A stretch of 11,221 nt of DNA from Parcubacteria group bacterium CG_4_9_14_0_2_um_filter_35_11 (GCA_002788555.1 PFRL01000025.1:1-11221); one strand, 5' to 3'; counted from the stretch's first letter, positions 1 to 7,078 are shown. Notes: generated by a model from the letters alone, not told the origin. Translations and numbers: made by a program.

Positions 1-411
1 CTGTAAATCAAAATAAAAATCATAGATTAATATCCAAATATTGACCAAGGTCGGCAAAAGATATATTAGGATTATACTTATCTTTTTCTGGAAAACAGCT
101 CTTTGTTTAGTAATTAAAATAACAAGGTGTAAAAATAGTGGCGAGAGATATGAAATCCCAAGCCAACCAATATCTTCAGCCACCAAAATTTTCCAATTCC
201 CTGCTAATAACAATTGCTCTCTCTGCTCCAAAGATAAATTGGGATAAAGAAACCCTTTTAAAAATGAACCTTCGTACCAAAGGGTTGCTGCCAAACTAAA
301 TAAAAAGAATATTAAATTTACCCTCCTTTTAGGATCCTTTAAAAAAACATAATAACCAAGTAGGAAGAAAAATATACCGCTTGTAAGGTAAAAATAACTA
401 AGAGTCGTCAT
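1..411 (-). CDS. N-terminal part of a multi-TM sensor-like membrane protein (cut by left edge)
   Basis: An open frame starts at an ATG at 411 and runs 137 codons without a stop to base 1, so the C-terminus lies outside the window. It encodes hydrophobic helices at about residues 5-23, 31-45, 80-100 and 115-135. Its residues 14-45 closely match the start of the 438-residue protein at 1402-2718: both carry a GYYVFLKD motif, then K-R-x-V-N and a second helix, so the two are paralogues. A Trp-rich segment (DIGWLGISYL) aligns with WVGWIGIAF of the paralogue. It starts 9 bases after the exonuclease stop, so it is probably the next gene of the operon. By analogy it is the membrane part of an orphan sensor or signal-transduction protein; whether a PAS, coiled-coil or kinase part follows cannot be seen. 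The frame and homology are clear, the function is not. Confidence 0.8.
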   Translation of the reverse strand, partial: MTTLSYFYLTSGIFFFLLGYYVFLKDPKRRVNLIFFLFSLAATLWYEGSFLKGFLYPNLSLEQREQLLLAGNWKILVAEDIGWLGISYLSPLFLHLVILITKQRAVFQKKISIILIYLLPTLVNIWILIYDFYFDLQ

Positions 412-420
412 AGAATTAAA

Positions 421-1383
421 CTAAAAAAGCTTCCCTTTATTATCAATACGCTCATTTTCTCTTTGGCCACCGCCCCTTAATATTAGCTCCGGAATCCTCT
501 TTATAAGACTGAAGAAATCAAAACTTCTTAAAATTTCTTCAACTTTCTTTTTATCAAAATTGCCAAATTCAGATTTTTTTATATTAAAATCGATAGGAAC
601 ATCCTCCCGTGCTTTAGCCAAAATTTGAGAAAACAAAACTTGTTCTTTGTTTTGGGTAAGAATATTCATAAGGCGTTGAGAATATTTTAGAGATTTAATA
701 AAAAATGATTTTGGATTTTTCTCAACTATTTGGTAAAGATTCTCCAAATTCCTGTATTTTTTGAGAAGTTCTATAGCTGTTTTTTTACCAATGCCACTAG
801 CCCCTGGAATATTATCTGAAGGGTCACCGGCCAAGGCCTTAAAATCAACCATTTGTTCAGGCTCAATTTCAAATCTTTCTTTTACTTTTGCTTTATCGTA
901 AATGACTGTCTCCTTGATACCTCTTCCTAAAGTGTAGACCTTGGTTTTTTCATTTACCAACTGGAGAGTGTCGAAATCCCCAGTTAAAATATAATTTTCT
1001 ACTTCAGGATAAATTTGATTTTTAGGAGATCTTTTTGAAATAGTAGCAATTAAATCATCAGCTTCAAAACCTTCTTTTTCAAAAATAGGAATCCCCATAG
1101 CCTTAAGTATCTCTTTTGCCTGGGGAATCTGTTGATAAAATTCTTCTGGTGCTTTTTTTCTTTTTGCTTTGTATTCCTTAAATTTTTCGTGACGAAAAGT
1201 AGGAGCGGGGGCATCAAAAGTGGCGACAACGAAATCTGGACTAATATCTTTAAAAGCCCTGAATAAAGTTAAGAGAAATCCATAAATCGCACCGGTTTGG
1301 ATACCCTTTTTGTTAGTTAAGGGCGGTAGAGCATGAAAAGACCGATGCAAAAGGGCGTTAGAATCGATAATAAGAAGTTTCAT
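421..1383 (-). CDS. Stand-alone 5'-3' exonuclease (DNA polymerase I N-terminal/FEN-like)
   Basis: The 320-residue protein matches the 5'-3' exonuclease domain of DNA polymerase I, a metal-dependent flap nuclease that removes RNA primers and 5' flaps. Candidate metal-binding acidic residues are visible: D7 (IIDSNALL), D57 (ATFDAP), E107/D109/D110 (GFEADDLIA), D136/D138 (TGDFDTLQLV), D187/D190 (AGDPSDNIPG). The last motif leads into the helix-hairpin-helix GIGKKTAIELL (about 197-207). The fold ends near residue 300 with SLIKRIPEL, where full PolA continues into the 3'-5' and polymerase domains; here only a short polar tail of about 20 residues follows. All expected catalytic residues are present, so it should be active. 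It begins 18 bases after the sensor gene's stop, without a convincing Shine-Dalgarno. It may be a dedicated exonuclease or the remains of a PolA that lost its polymerase half. Confidence 0.93.
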   Translation of the reverse strand: MKLLIIDSNALLHRSFHALPPLTNKKGIQTGAIYGFLLTLFRAFKDISPDFVVATFDAPAPTFRHEKFKEYKAKRKKAPEEFYQQIPQAKEILKAMGIPIFEKEGFEADDLIATISKRSPKNQIYPEVENYILTGDFDTLQLVNEKTKVYTLGRGIKETVIYDKAKVKERFEIEPEQMVDFKALAGDPSDNIPGASGIGKKTAIELLKKYRNLENLYQIVEKNPKSFFIKSLKYSQRLMNILTQNKEQVLFSQILAKAREDVPIDFNIKKSEFGNFDKKKVEEILRSFDFFSLIKRIPELILRGGGQRENERIDNKGKLF

Positions 1384-1401
1384 GAATTTTTAACATAAAA
1401 A

Positions 1402-2718
1402 CTAATCCTCCCCTCTCTTCCTTCTCAGCCTCTCAATCTCTCTCTTTAGCTCTATCATCTTTAACTCCCGTCCCAGGGTTAATTTGTGGAATCTCTCCAG
1501 CTCCTCGACTCTCTTTTGGAGCTCCTGGGTTCTCTGTTTGACCTGTTCTTCTAGAGAATCAGCCAGTTCTTGAAGTTCCTTGGTTCGGGCCTTGACCTTG
1601 ACCTCGAGGATGCTCTTGGCTTCTTTGAGTTCCCTGGTTCTCTTCTCCACCTCTTCCTTGAGCTTTTCCTGGTAGGAAAGGAGCTCCTTGATGTCTCTGC
1701 CTACCAGGATGACTCCTTTCTTGGTCTTTGAGATTGAGGCCAGAAAGGGAATCTCTTCCTTCTCTTTGGTCAAAAGGGTAATCTTTTCTTCTAAGGTCTC
1801 CTCTTGTTTTTTCAGTTTTTCTTTGAGGGTTGACCAGCTTTCCTTTTCTCTGAAGAGATGATAGATGTTTTGGTTTAGAATCTCTTCTTCCTTGAAGTTT
1901 AGCTTGGCCTGGGTAATCTCGTTGGTTAGTAAAATCAGTCCTTCCTTGTCAGTGACAATAACCAGTTCGGCTAACCTCTTGAAGATTGTTTCCAGGATTT
2001 CCCGGTAGTCAATGAAGAGGCCGTGACGGAGGACACCGATAGCGATAAAAACGTAGCCCAAGGTTGTAAAATAAAGACTATAGGTTATTCCTAGAAATTC
2101 ATGGAATTTAGCAAGTGGAATTAAAACATCTAAAACAATTGCTCCAAGAGCAGGAATTGAAAATCCGAGAATAAAATAACCAATTTTTATTTTTTCTTGG
2201 GGGCTTTTAAGAGTAAAATATTCTTTTAAGAGTAAGACAAAAGAGACAAGACAAGTTGAAATAAAATATATTGTAAAGAGAAGATAGAAATAGAAATTAC
2301 TTTCTGTAGTTTTAGAAAACGAAACCCAGAAGAAAAATAAAAAAGAGAAGAAATAAATTATGAATATATAGTATTTTTTCTTTTCTAATATTTTCTTTTT
2401 CTTGAGTATAACTAAGGTTAAATGTAAAAGAATGCTGGCTACAAAAGCAATGCCTATCCATCCCACCCAATTCCAGAAATTAAAAAGGTAAAGTTTTTCT
2501 TCTGGTATAAGTTTGATTGCTTCTTCTGCTGGAAACCCGGGTTTAAAACCTATAAGTCTTAACTGGAAAGAGGATGTGGCGAGAATAGTAAGGGTTAAGG
2601 TAAGTATAAAGAAAAGTCGATTTACTAATCTTTTCGTGTCTTTTAAAAAAACGTAATATCCAAGTAAAAAGATTACAAGAACAGAACATAAATCCAAGAA
2701 GATAAATATGTTAGCCAT
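1402..2718 (-). CDS. Seven-TM PAS coiled-coil sensor protein without kinase domain
   Basis: The 438-residue protein has about seven hydrophobic helices (roughly residues 8-26, 32-50, 83-105, 115-134, 143-165, 179-199, 208-229), similar in layout to the 7-TM N-termini of some bacterial histidine kinases. A PAS-like domain follows (about 240-345: ELVIVTDKEGLILLTN ... GVILVGRDIKEL). The end is a long charged coiled coil (about 345-435) with three imperfect copies of a V-x-x-R-T-x-E-L unit (357-364, 375-382, 393-400) and the motif RFHKLTLGRELKMIELK. No H-box, ATPase, GGDEF or other output domain is present, so it is an orphan sensor that probably signals through its coiled coil to a partner. The start overlaps the end of tsaE by 8 bases. 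The C-terminal half is markedly more GC-rich than the membrane half. A paralogue lies at 1-411. Confidence 0.82.
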   Translation of the reverse strand: MANIFIFLDLCSVLVIFLLGYYVFLKDTKRLVNRLFFILTLTLTILATSSFQLRLIGFKPGFPAEEAIKLIPEEKLYLFNFWNWVGWIGIAFVASILLHLTLVILKKKKILEKKKYYIFIIYFFSFLFFFWVSFSKTTESNFYFYLLFTIYFISTCLVSFVLLLKEYFTLKSPQEKIKIGYFILGFSIPALGAIVLDVLIPLAKFHEFLGITYSLYFTTLGYVFIAIGVLRHGLFIDYREILETIFKRLAELVIVTDKEGLILLTNEITQAKLNFKEEEILNQNIYHLFREKESWSTLKEKLKKQEETLEEKITLLTKEKEEIPFLASISKTKKGVILVGRDIKELLSYQEKLKEEVEKRTRELKEAKSILEVKVKARTKELQELADSLEEQVKQRTQELQKRVEELERFHKLTLGRELKMIELKREIERLRRKRGED

Positions 2719-3178
2719 GAATCTTAAAGCTTAGTTTACGAGTATTTTTATTAATAAATTTAAAAACAATCTTAAGATAGTCCCTGGGCAAAATTTTTCG
2801 TATCTTCTCTCCCCACTCGACTGCGATAATATTTTGAGGTCTCTCGAGCATTTCTTCCCAGCCAAGTCCTAAAATCTCTTTTGGTCTTTCGATCCGATAA
2901 CAATCGATGTGATAAAAGTATCTTGTTGCTTGTTGCCTTCTGCCTGTCCCTATTTTATATTTTTTCATTATAACAAAAGTTGGACTTTTTATCATCTCTT
3001 TTATGCCAAGTCCCTTTGCAACGCCCTTAAGAAAAGTAGTTTTCCCACTTCCTAACTCTCCTTCTAAAGATATAACTTTTGCCCTCCTCCATGCCCTTGC
3101 TTTTAAAATTGCCCCAGCAAATTTTTCTCCAATCTCTTCAGTTTTTACAGGAGATGGAGAATTTACCTCTTTTTTCAT
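2711..3178 (-). CDS. tsaE: tRNA threonylcarbamoyladenosine biosynthesis ATPase TsaE
   Basis: TsaE is the ATPase partner of the TsaB-TsaD complex that makes t6A at position 37 of ANN-decoding tRNAs; it is nearly universal in bacteria. The 155-residue product has the family length and hallmarks: a P-loop GELGSGKTT (residues 40-48), SPTFVIMKKY (65-74), HIDCYRI (90-96), LGWEEML (105-111) and the IIAVEWGEK strand (117-125). A roughly ten-residue insertion (77-86, GTGRRQQATR) lengthens the loop before HIDCYRI and is encoded partly by a tandem 7-bp repeat. The gene starts 5 bases after the upstream ATP-grasp stop and its end overlaps the sensor start by 8 bases, so it is translated within the operon. 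No clear Shine-Dalgarno precedes the ATG. The partners TsaB and TsaD are not in the window. Confidence 0.95.
   Translation of the reverse strand: MKKEVNSPSPVKTEEIGEKFAGAILKARAWRRAKVISLEGELGSGKTTFLKGVAKGLGIKEMIKSPTFVIMKKYKIGTGRRQQATRYFYHIDCYRIERPKEILGLGWEEMLERPQNIIAVEWGEKIRKILPRDYLKIVFKFINKNTRKLSFKIHG
2923..2936. repeat. Two-unit 7-bp tandem repeat inside tsaE
   Basis: Two perfect adjacent copies of TTGTTGC (GCAACAA on the coding strand) lie at 2923-2929 and 2930-2936. They encode part of the QQAT stretch in a surface loop of TsaE that most family members lack. The copy number is low, so chance is possible, but the location in a loop insertion fits a small slippage-type expansion. Confidence 0.5.
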
Positions 3179-3183
3179 AATGG

Positions 3184-4593
3184 CTAAGTAATTTTAAATT
3201 TGTTCAAAACTAATTTTATAATTTTTTTGGTCTTTTGAGTAATATCTTTCAAAGTAGTATCTAGAACTTGCTCTTGGGTTAAGATTCGGGTTATCCTTTG
3301 ATAAGGTTCGATTTTGGTCCCTTTTTTTTGTAGCCCTTCGGTTAAGAGAAATTCTCCCTTCCTTTTTAGGTGAGAAAATTTATAACCGAACCTTAAAAAT
3401 CTCAGCTTATTATTTGCTATTCTATATATACCAGGCCTAACTTCACCTTTCTGGAGAGATTCTTTTCTTAGGGGATTATGTAAAATCATTTGAGCCCCTT
3501 CTCTCTTTTGCCAAAGGATTTTTAAAATTCTTTTAATGTTAATATCATAGGGAATCTCTAAATATTCTAATATATGAAAGGCAATAATTGGGGGAATCTC
3601 TTTTTTAAGCTCGGCCATCGTAAGGGTAGGCAAAGAACCCAAAAGCCTGGGATTACATTCTGTAACATAGAGTTTTCCTTTTTGTCTATCCTCCATAAAA
3701 TCAATTCCAAAGATACCTCGGTAGCCACTCTTCTTTAAATAATCTCCTACTTTTTCTACAATCTCTTTTGCCTGCAAGAGAATGCTTTTTGAGAAATCGG
3801 CAGCTGACCAATCGTGCCCACAAAAAAGACCTGATCCTGCAGGCCGCGAGTATAAAATTGGAATGTCACAAATCTGGTATTGAGGACGAGTAGATAAGAT
3901 TCCAAACTTCGTTACACAACCAGTGATACTCGGAGACGGGCCATTTATGAATTTGGCGACAATTATTTCTTTGGGCGGGTCTTCTTTAATCGATTCTATC
4001 GCCCTCTGAAAATCCTCTTTGTCTTTCACGAAAAAAGTTCCCTTGCCTCCGCCTCTTCGAGGATGCTGTAAAACAAAAGGTAAATCAAATTCTTTTTGGA
4101 GCTTTAAAAAAGAGTGAGGGGTAATAGAAGAAAAAAGGGAAATCTTACCAGGGGTAGAGTGAATCTTCGTTTTCTCAAGGATTCTCCTAAATTTTATTTT
4201 ATCTTCAAAAAGTTTTTTACCAAATTGATAAGAGGGAATAGCCATTTTAAAATGAGAATTTTTGGCTACTTTTTCTATTCTTTTTGATGATTTATAAACC
4301 AAAATTAAGGGTTTAAAAAATCGAGAGAGATATTTTTGAGTTTCCAGATGGGAAAGAAGGGTCGATGAATTTTTTGGCCGGAGTTTTTTTTTAATTTTTT
4401 CTTCAAGACAAAATACAGGAAGGTTTTTTTCTATTAAATTAGTTTCTTCTGACGAGTAAAGTGATAAAATTTGATAATTAGGAAGAAAATCTTCGGGCCC
4501 CAATCTATCAAAAGCGTAGACTCCCGCACCAAATATCGGTTTTTTTACTTTTCTGAAAAATTTTTTAAGAGAATTTAAATCTTTTATCACCAT
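3184..4593 (-). CDS. ATP-grasp domain ligase-like protein of unknown substrate
   Basis: The 469-residue protein has an N-terminal Rossmann-like part (about 1-125, with IFGAGVYAFDR at 20-30) and a central ATP-grasp module (about 126-345). The glycine-rich nucleotide loop is RRGGGKGTFFV (179-189), the second lobe has IVAKFINGPSPSITG (211-225), and the likely metal ligands are D298 (GIFGIDFMED), E312 and N314 (TECNPRLLGSLP). The C-terminal 120 residues (EGAQMILHNPL ..., EGLQKKGTKIEP) look like the small terminal domain common in carboxylate-amine ligases. The family activates a carboxylate as an acylphosphate and joins it to an amine or thiol; the substrate here cannot be read from sequence. It follows the ATP-grasp/protease gene by 14 bases, which suggests a second step in the same pathway. 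AAGAAGG upstream of the ATG is one of the few plausible ribosome binding sites in the operon. Confidence 0.8.
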   Translation of the reverse strand: MVIKDLNSLKKFFRKVKKPIFGAGVYAFDRLGPEDFLPNYQILSLYSSEETNLIEKNLPVFCLEEKIKKKLRPKNSSTLLSHLETQKYLSRFFKPLILVYKSSKRIEKVAKNSHFKMAIPSYQFGKKLFEDKIKFRRILEKTKIHSTPGKISLFSSITPHSFLKLQKEFDLPFVLQHPRRGGGKGTFFVKDKEDFQRAIESIKEDPPKEIIVAKFINGPSPSITGCVTKFGILSTRPQYQICDIPILYSRPAGSGLFCGHDWSAADFSKSILLQAKEIVEKVGDYLKKSGYRGIFGIDFMEDRQKGKLYVTECNPRLLGSLPTLTMAELKKEIPPIIAFHILEYLEIPYDINIKRILKILWQKREGAQMILHNPLRKESLQKGEVRPGIYRIANNKLRFLRFGYKFSHLKRKGEFLLTEGLQKKGTKIEPYQRITRILTQEQVLDTTLKDITQKTKKIIKLVLNKFKIT

Positions 4594-4607
4594 GAAAAAT
4601 ACCCTTC

Positions 4608-5912
4608 TTAAAAATTCTTTGTCTTACTAGGATCTACAATAAAGTTTTTTAAGTCCCGGCGGCCAATTATCATTTCGTATTTCATAAAAGATCTGTCAGC
4701 CAAAGTTACTTCGCTTTCGATCTTTTCTCCTTTTAAGAAAAAAATTAAAGGTGCAAGAGGCCTCGTTTCTTCGCCAAATGATGATTTAACCCTTCTTCCA
4801 TTTTCAAAATTTTCTATCCCTATTTTTTTTGCGACATCTAAAGATATGGAGGTTCTCCAGGCGCCGGTATCAATCTTGGCCAAGGTTTTATAATGAGATT
4901 CGGATGGCGGGAGGCTTATCTCGACTTCTTCTACTATTCCTAAAACTTTTTTCCCAAAAATTTCTTCGGTCTCTTCTTCTTCGACCCCCCCAAAAAGATC
5001 TTGGGCTAACCTTACCCCTCTCTCTTCTGATTTTAACTTTAATCCTCTCACTCTTTCCATTCTTCCTTTCAGGCCCGCCAAGTTAGCCATTTGAATCTGC
5101 AGTCCGGGCCTGGCGTTAAGTTCCAAGACAACAGGACCTTTTTCTCTATCAACTACAATATCAACCCCTAAAAAACTTACCTTTAATATTTTTTGAATTT
5201 GGATAGCTAAGTTTAAAATTTTCTTAAAATAAGGTGTTTTGATCCCTCGCAAAAAATATCTTGTCCCAGGGTAATAGTCGATAAGTTTTTGGTGATAAAT
5301 AGCATTTGTTGTTAAACCTGTTGCCAGATCAATCCCCACTCCAATTCCTCCTGAATGTAAATTTGCTCTTCCTCCCGATTCTTTGGTAGGAAGTCTTAAC
5401 ATAGCCATCACAGGTATTCCCTGGTAAATAATGACTCTTATATCTGGGATTCCTTTAAAGGAATAAGGTTTTAACTCCTTAATAATTTTTGCTCTTTCTT
5501 CAAAAAATGCTACATCCGGTAAAGAAAACATAGAGAAATTCCCATCAAGGATATCAAGGACATGAGATTCGATTTCCCTCTTTGTCACCAGAACTCCTAT
5601 CGCTTTTATCCAAGTGGGTTCGGCTGTTTCTTTTTTCTTTCCATAAACTACGATTATTCCCTCTCCTCCAAGTCCCCTGTTTGGTTTTAAAGCAAAAGCC
5701 GTTGGTAGAATCTCCCAATTAAAATTAAAGAGTTCTCTTTGTGTCTTTATTACGCTAATAGTTTCCAAGACCGGTAGATTATTTTCTTTAAGAATTTTCT
5801 TCGTTAACAACTTAGAATCTAAAATCCGGAGAGCTCTTTTGGGAGTTCGGAGATATTTTTGATTTCTCGCATTAATCCCTAAAATATCGCTCCACGCTAA
5901 AGAGAGAATCAT
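4608..5912 (-). CDS. Alpha-L-glutamate ligase-like ATP-grasp fused to RimB-like retropepsin domain
   Basis: The 434-residue protein is a fusion. Residues 1-300 match the ATPgrasp_ST (alpha-L-glutamate ligase-like) family: GINARNQKYL (12-21), DSKLLTKKIL (32-41), ALKPNRGLGGEGI (74-86), GIPDIRVIIYQGIPVMAMLRLPT (starts 154), ANLHSGGIGVGIDLATG (183-199), LGVDIVVDREKGP (248-260) and LELNARPGLQIQMAN (263-277), with D251, E264 and N266 as likely metal ligands. Residues about 320-434 match the Pfam Zn_protease/RimB family, which has a retropepsin-like fold: IDTGAWRTSISL (347-358) carries the catalytic-type D348-T-G, and GRRDLKNFIVDPSK is the family's closing motif. RimB trims glutamates that RimK adds to ribosomal protein S6; by analogy one polypeptide could both add and remove a residue. 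It sits 16 bases downstream of the 7-TM gene, which encodes its usual membrane partner. The target is unknown. Confidence 0.87.
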   Translation of the reverse strand: MILSLAWSDILGINARNQKYLRTPKRALRILDSKLLTKKILKENNLPVLETISVIKTQRELFNFNWEILPTAFALKPNRGLGGEGIIVVYGKKKETAEPTWIKAIGVLVTKREIESHVLDILDGNFSMFSLPDVAFFEERAKIIKELKPYSFKGIPDIRVIIYQGIPVMAMLRLPTKESGGRANLHSGGIGVGIDLATGLTTNAIYHQKLIDYYPGTRYFLRGIKTPYFKKILNLAIQIQKILKVSFLGVDIVVDREKGPVVLELNARPGLQIQMANLAGLKGRMERVRGLKLKSEERGVRLAQDLFGGVEEEETEEIFGKKVLGIVEEVEISLPPSESHYKTLAKIDTGAWRTSISLDVAKKIGIENFENGRRVKSSFGEETRPLAPLIFFLKGEKIESEVTLADRSFMKYEMIIGRRDLKNFIVDPSKTKNF

Positions 5913-5928
5913 AAATGAGGTTTAGGGT

Positions 5929-6588
5929 TTATTTTTTAGAAACTTCCAAATATTCCATTAGTTCTTTAAAGCGAAAATATTCGGTTAGCCTTAAGCCAGT
6001 CCATTTCCCAAGGAGAAAATTAAATAAAAATAAAATCAAAAAACTTTGAAGAGGATATTTCAAAAGAATCTGCCCAAGCCAAGACCAATTAATAATATAA
6101 TATGAAATAATTGCCAAAACTACTGTCTCTAAAGTTAAAAAGATTGCCATTTTTTGACCCCTCTCAATCTGTACAGCCACAAATCGCTCAGCCATTAAAA
6201 TCATAATTAAAATTGGGAAAATAGAAATAATCTGTAATCCTTCTATACTCAAAAAGCTTCCTAAAAGAAACATCAAGAAAATTGAAAAAGCCACGCTAGT
6301 TAAAATTATTGCCATTTTTGGTAGATATAAAAGTCTTGCTTTTTTGAGCAGAAGGCGGACTAAAGACCCTGTTATTACCACCACCAGAAAAATTACTAAC
6401 CCATATTTTAATTTCGTAGCCACAAAGGCATAGGCAATAATGAGAGTGATATAAATTCCTAGTCCTCTTATTCCAATAATTTGACGAGAAAAAGCAATAA
6501 AAGTAGCTACTACCGGAACCATCAAGATTAGGGCTAGAGTCCCTTCGGAAACCCCAAAGTTAATTATCTGCTGGACGAGAAAAGACAT
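5929..6588 (-). CDS. 7-TM membrane protein of the transglutaminase-associated (7TM_transglut-like) family
   Basis: The 219-residue protein is almost all membrane: helices at about 17-34, 42-58, 60-80, 91-112, 118-133, 148-168 and 176-195. It resembles the C-terminal membrane half of proteins described as inactive transglutaminase fused to seven TM helices: SRQIIGIRGLGIYITLI (34-50), LLYLPKMAIILT (86-97), LIMILMAERF (127-136) and GKWTGLRLTEYFRF (194-207). In proteobacteria that half follows a large periplasmic transglutaminase-like domain; here the gene starts directly at the membrane part, 4 bases after ruvC, and there is no room for the missing domain. It is followed by the ATP-grasp/protease fusion, the same partnership as in proteobacteria, which strongly supports the assignment. 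It may anchor or gate a peptide-ligation product at the membrane. Function is inferred from context only. Confidence 0.78.
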   Translation of the reverse strand: MSFLVQQIINFGVSEGTLALILMVPVVATFIAFSRQIIGIRGLGIYITLIIAYAFVATKLKYGLVIFLVVVITGSLVRLLLKKARLLYLPKMAIILTSVAFSIFLMFLLGSFLSIEGLQIISIFPILIMILMAERFVAVQIERGQKMAIFLTLETVVLAIISYYIINWSWLGQILLKYPLQSFLILFLFNFLLGKWTGLRLTEYFRFKELMEYLEVSKK

Positions 6589-6592
6589 AAAA

Positions 6593-7078
6593 TTAGAGAT
6601 GATTAGCAGCGTATAGGGCTAAGGCTAAAGCATCAGCAGCATCGTCTTTTAGTGCGGCATCTTTAATTTTAAGGATTTTTTCCACTTTTTTTTGAACATC
6701 TTTTTTATCTGCCCTACCGTTTTTAGTTAAAAATTTTTTAACTTGGAGAGGAGAATATTCAATAATCGGAACTCTCATTTTTTCAAGAATCAGGATGATA
6801 ACTCCTGTAGCTTCGCTTACTCTAATAACTGTTTTTTGATTTTTAAAGAAAAAAAGGCTCTCAATTGCGGCAAGTTTGGGCCGGTGAATTTTCACTAATT
6901 TTTTAATTTCTCGGGAGAGAATAAGCAATCTTTTGGGAAAATTGTCTTTGGGTTCTGTTTTAATGCAGCCAAATTTCAAACACTTTAAAGCTCTAATCTT
7001 TTTGCCTTTTTTGGAAAGAATTTTAATAACTCCGTAGCCAGTAGTAGCTGTTCCCGGATCAATCCCTAAAATTACCAT
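6593..7078 (-). CDS. ruvC: Crossover junction endodeoxyribonuclease RuvC
   Basis: RuvC is the Holliday-junction resolvase that cuts the four-way junction as a dimer, normally on a RuvAB-bound junction. The 161-residue product has near-normal length and the four acidic active-site residues: D7 (GIDPGTATTGYG), E73 (AAIESLFF), D146 and D149 (DDAADALALALY). Further hallmarks are FFFKNQKTVIRVSEATGVI (starts 76) and EYSPLQVKKFLTKNGRADKKDV (starts 107). It starts 7 bases after the yebC stop; the yebC-ruvC order is a common bacterial arrangement. RuvA and RuvB are not beside it: the next gene downstream encodes a membrane protein. No strong Shine-Dalgarno is seen, and it is probably expressed by read-through from yebC. 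Confidence 0.97.
   Translation of the reverse strand: MVILGIDPGTATTGYGVIKILSKKGKKIRALKCLKFGCIKTEPKDNFPKRLLILSREIKKLVKIHRPKLAAIESLFFFKNQKTVIRVSEATGVIILILEKMRVPIIEYSPLQVKKFLTKNGRADKKDVQKKVEKILKIKDAALKDDAADALALALYAANHL

Noticed and set aside
41..247. Plus-strand 68-codon open frame
   Set aside because: It lies antisense to the left-edge sensor gene, whose homology to the 1402-2718 protein is clear; the plus-strand product resembles nothing.
4829..5086. Plus-strand 85-codon open frame
   Set aside because: It is antisense to the conserved ATP-grasp/retropepsin gene and has no independent start signal or recognisable motif.
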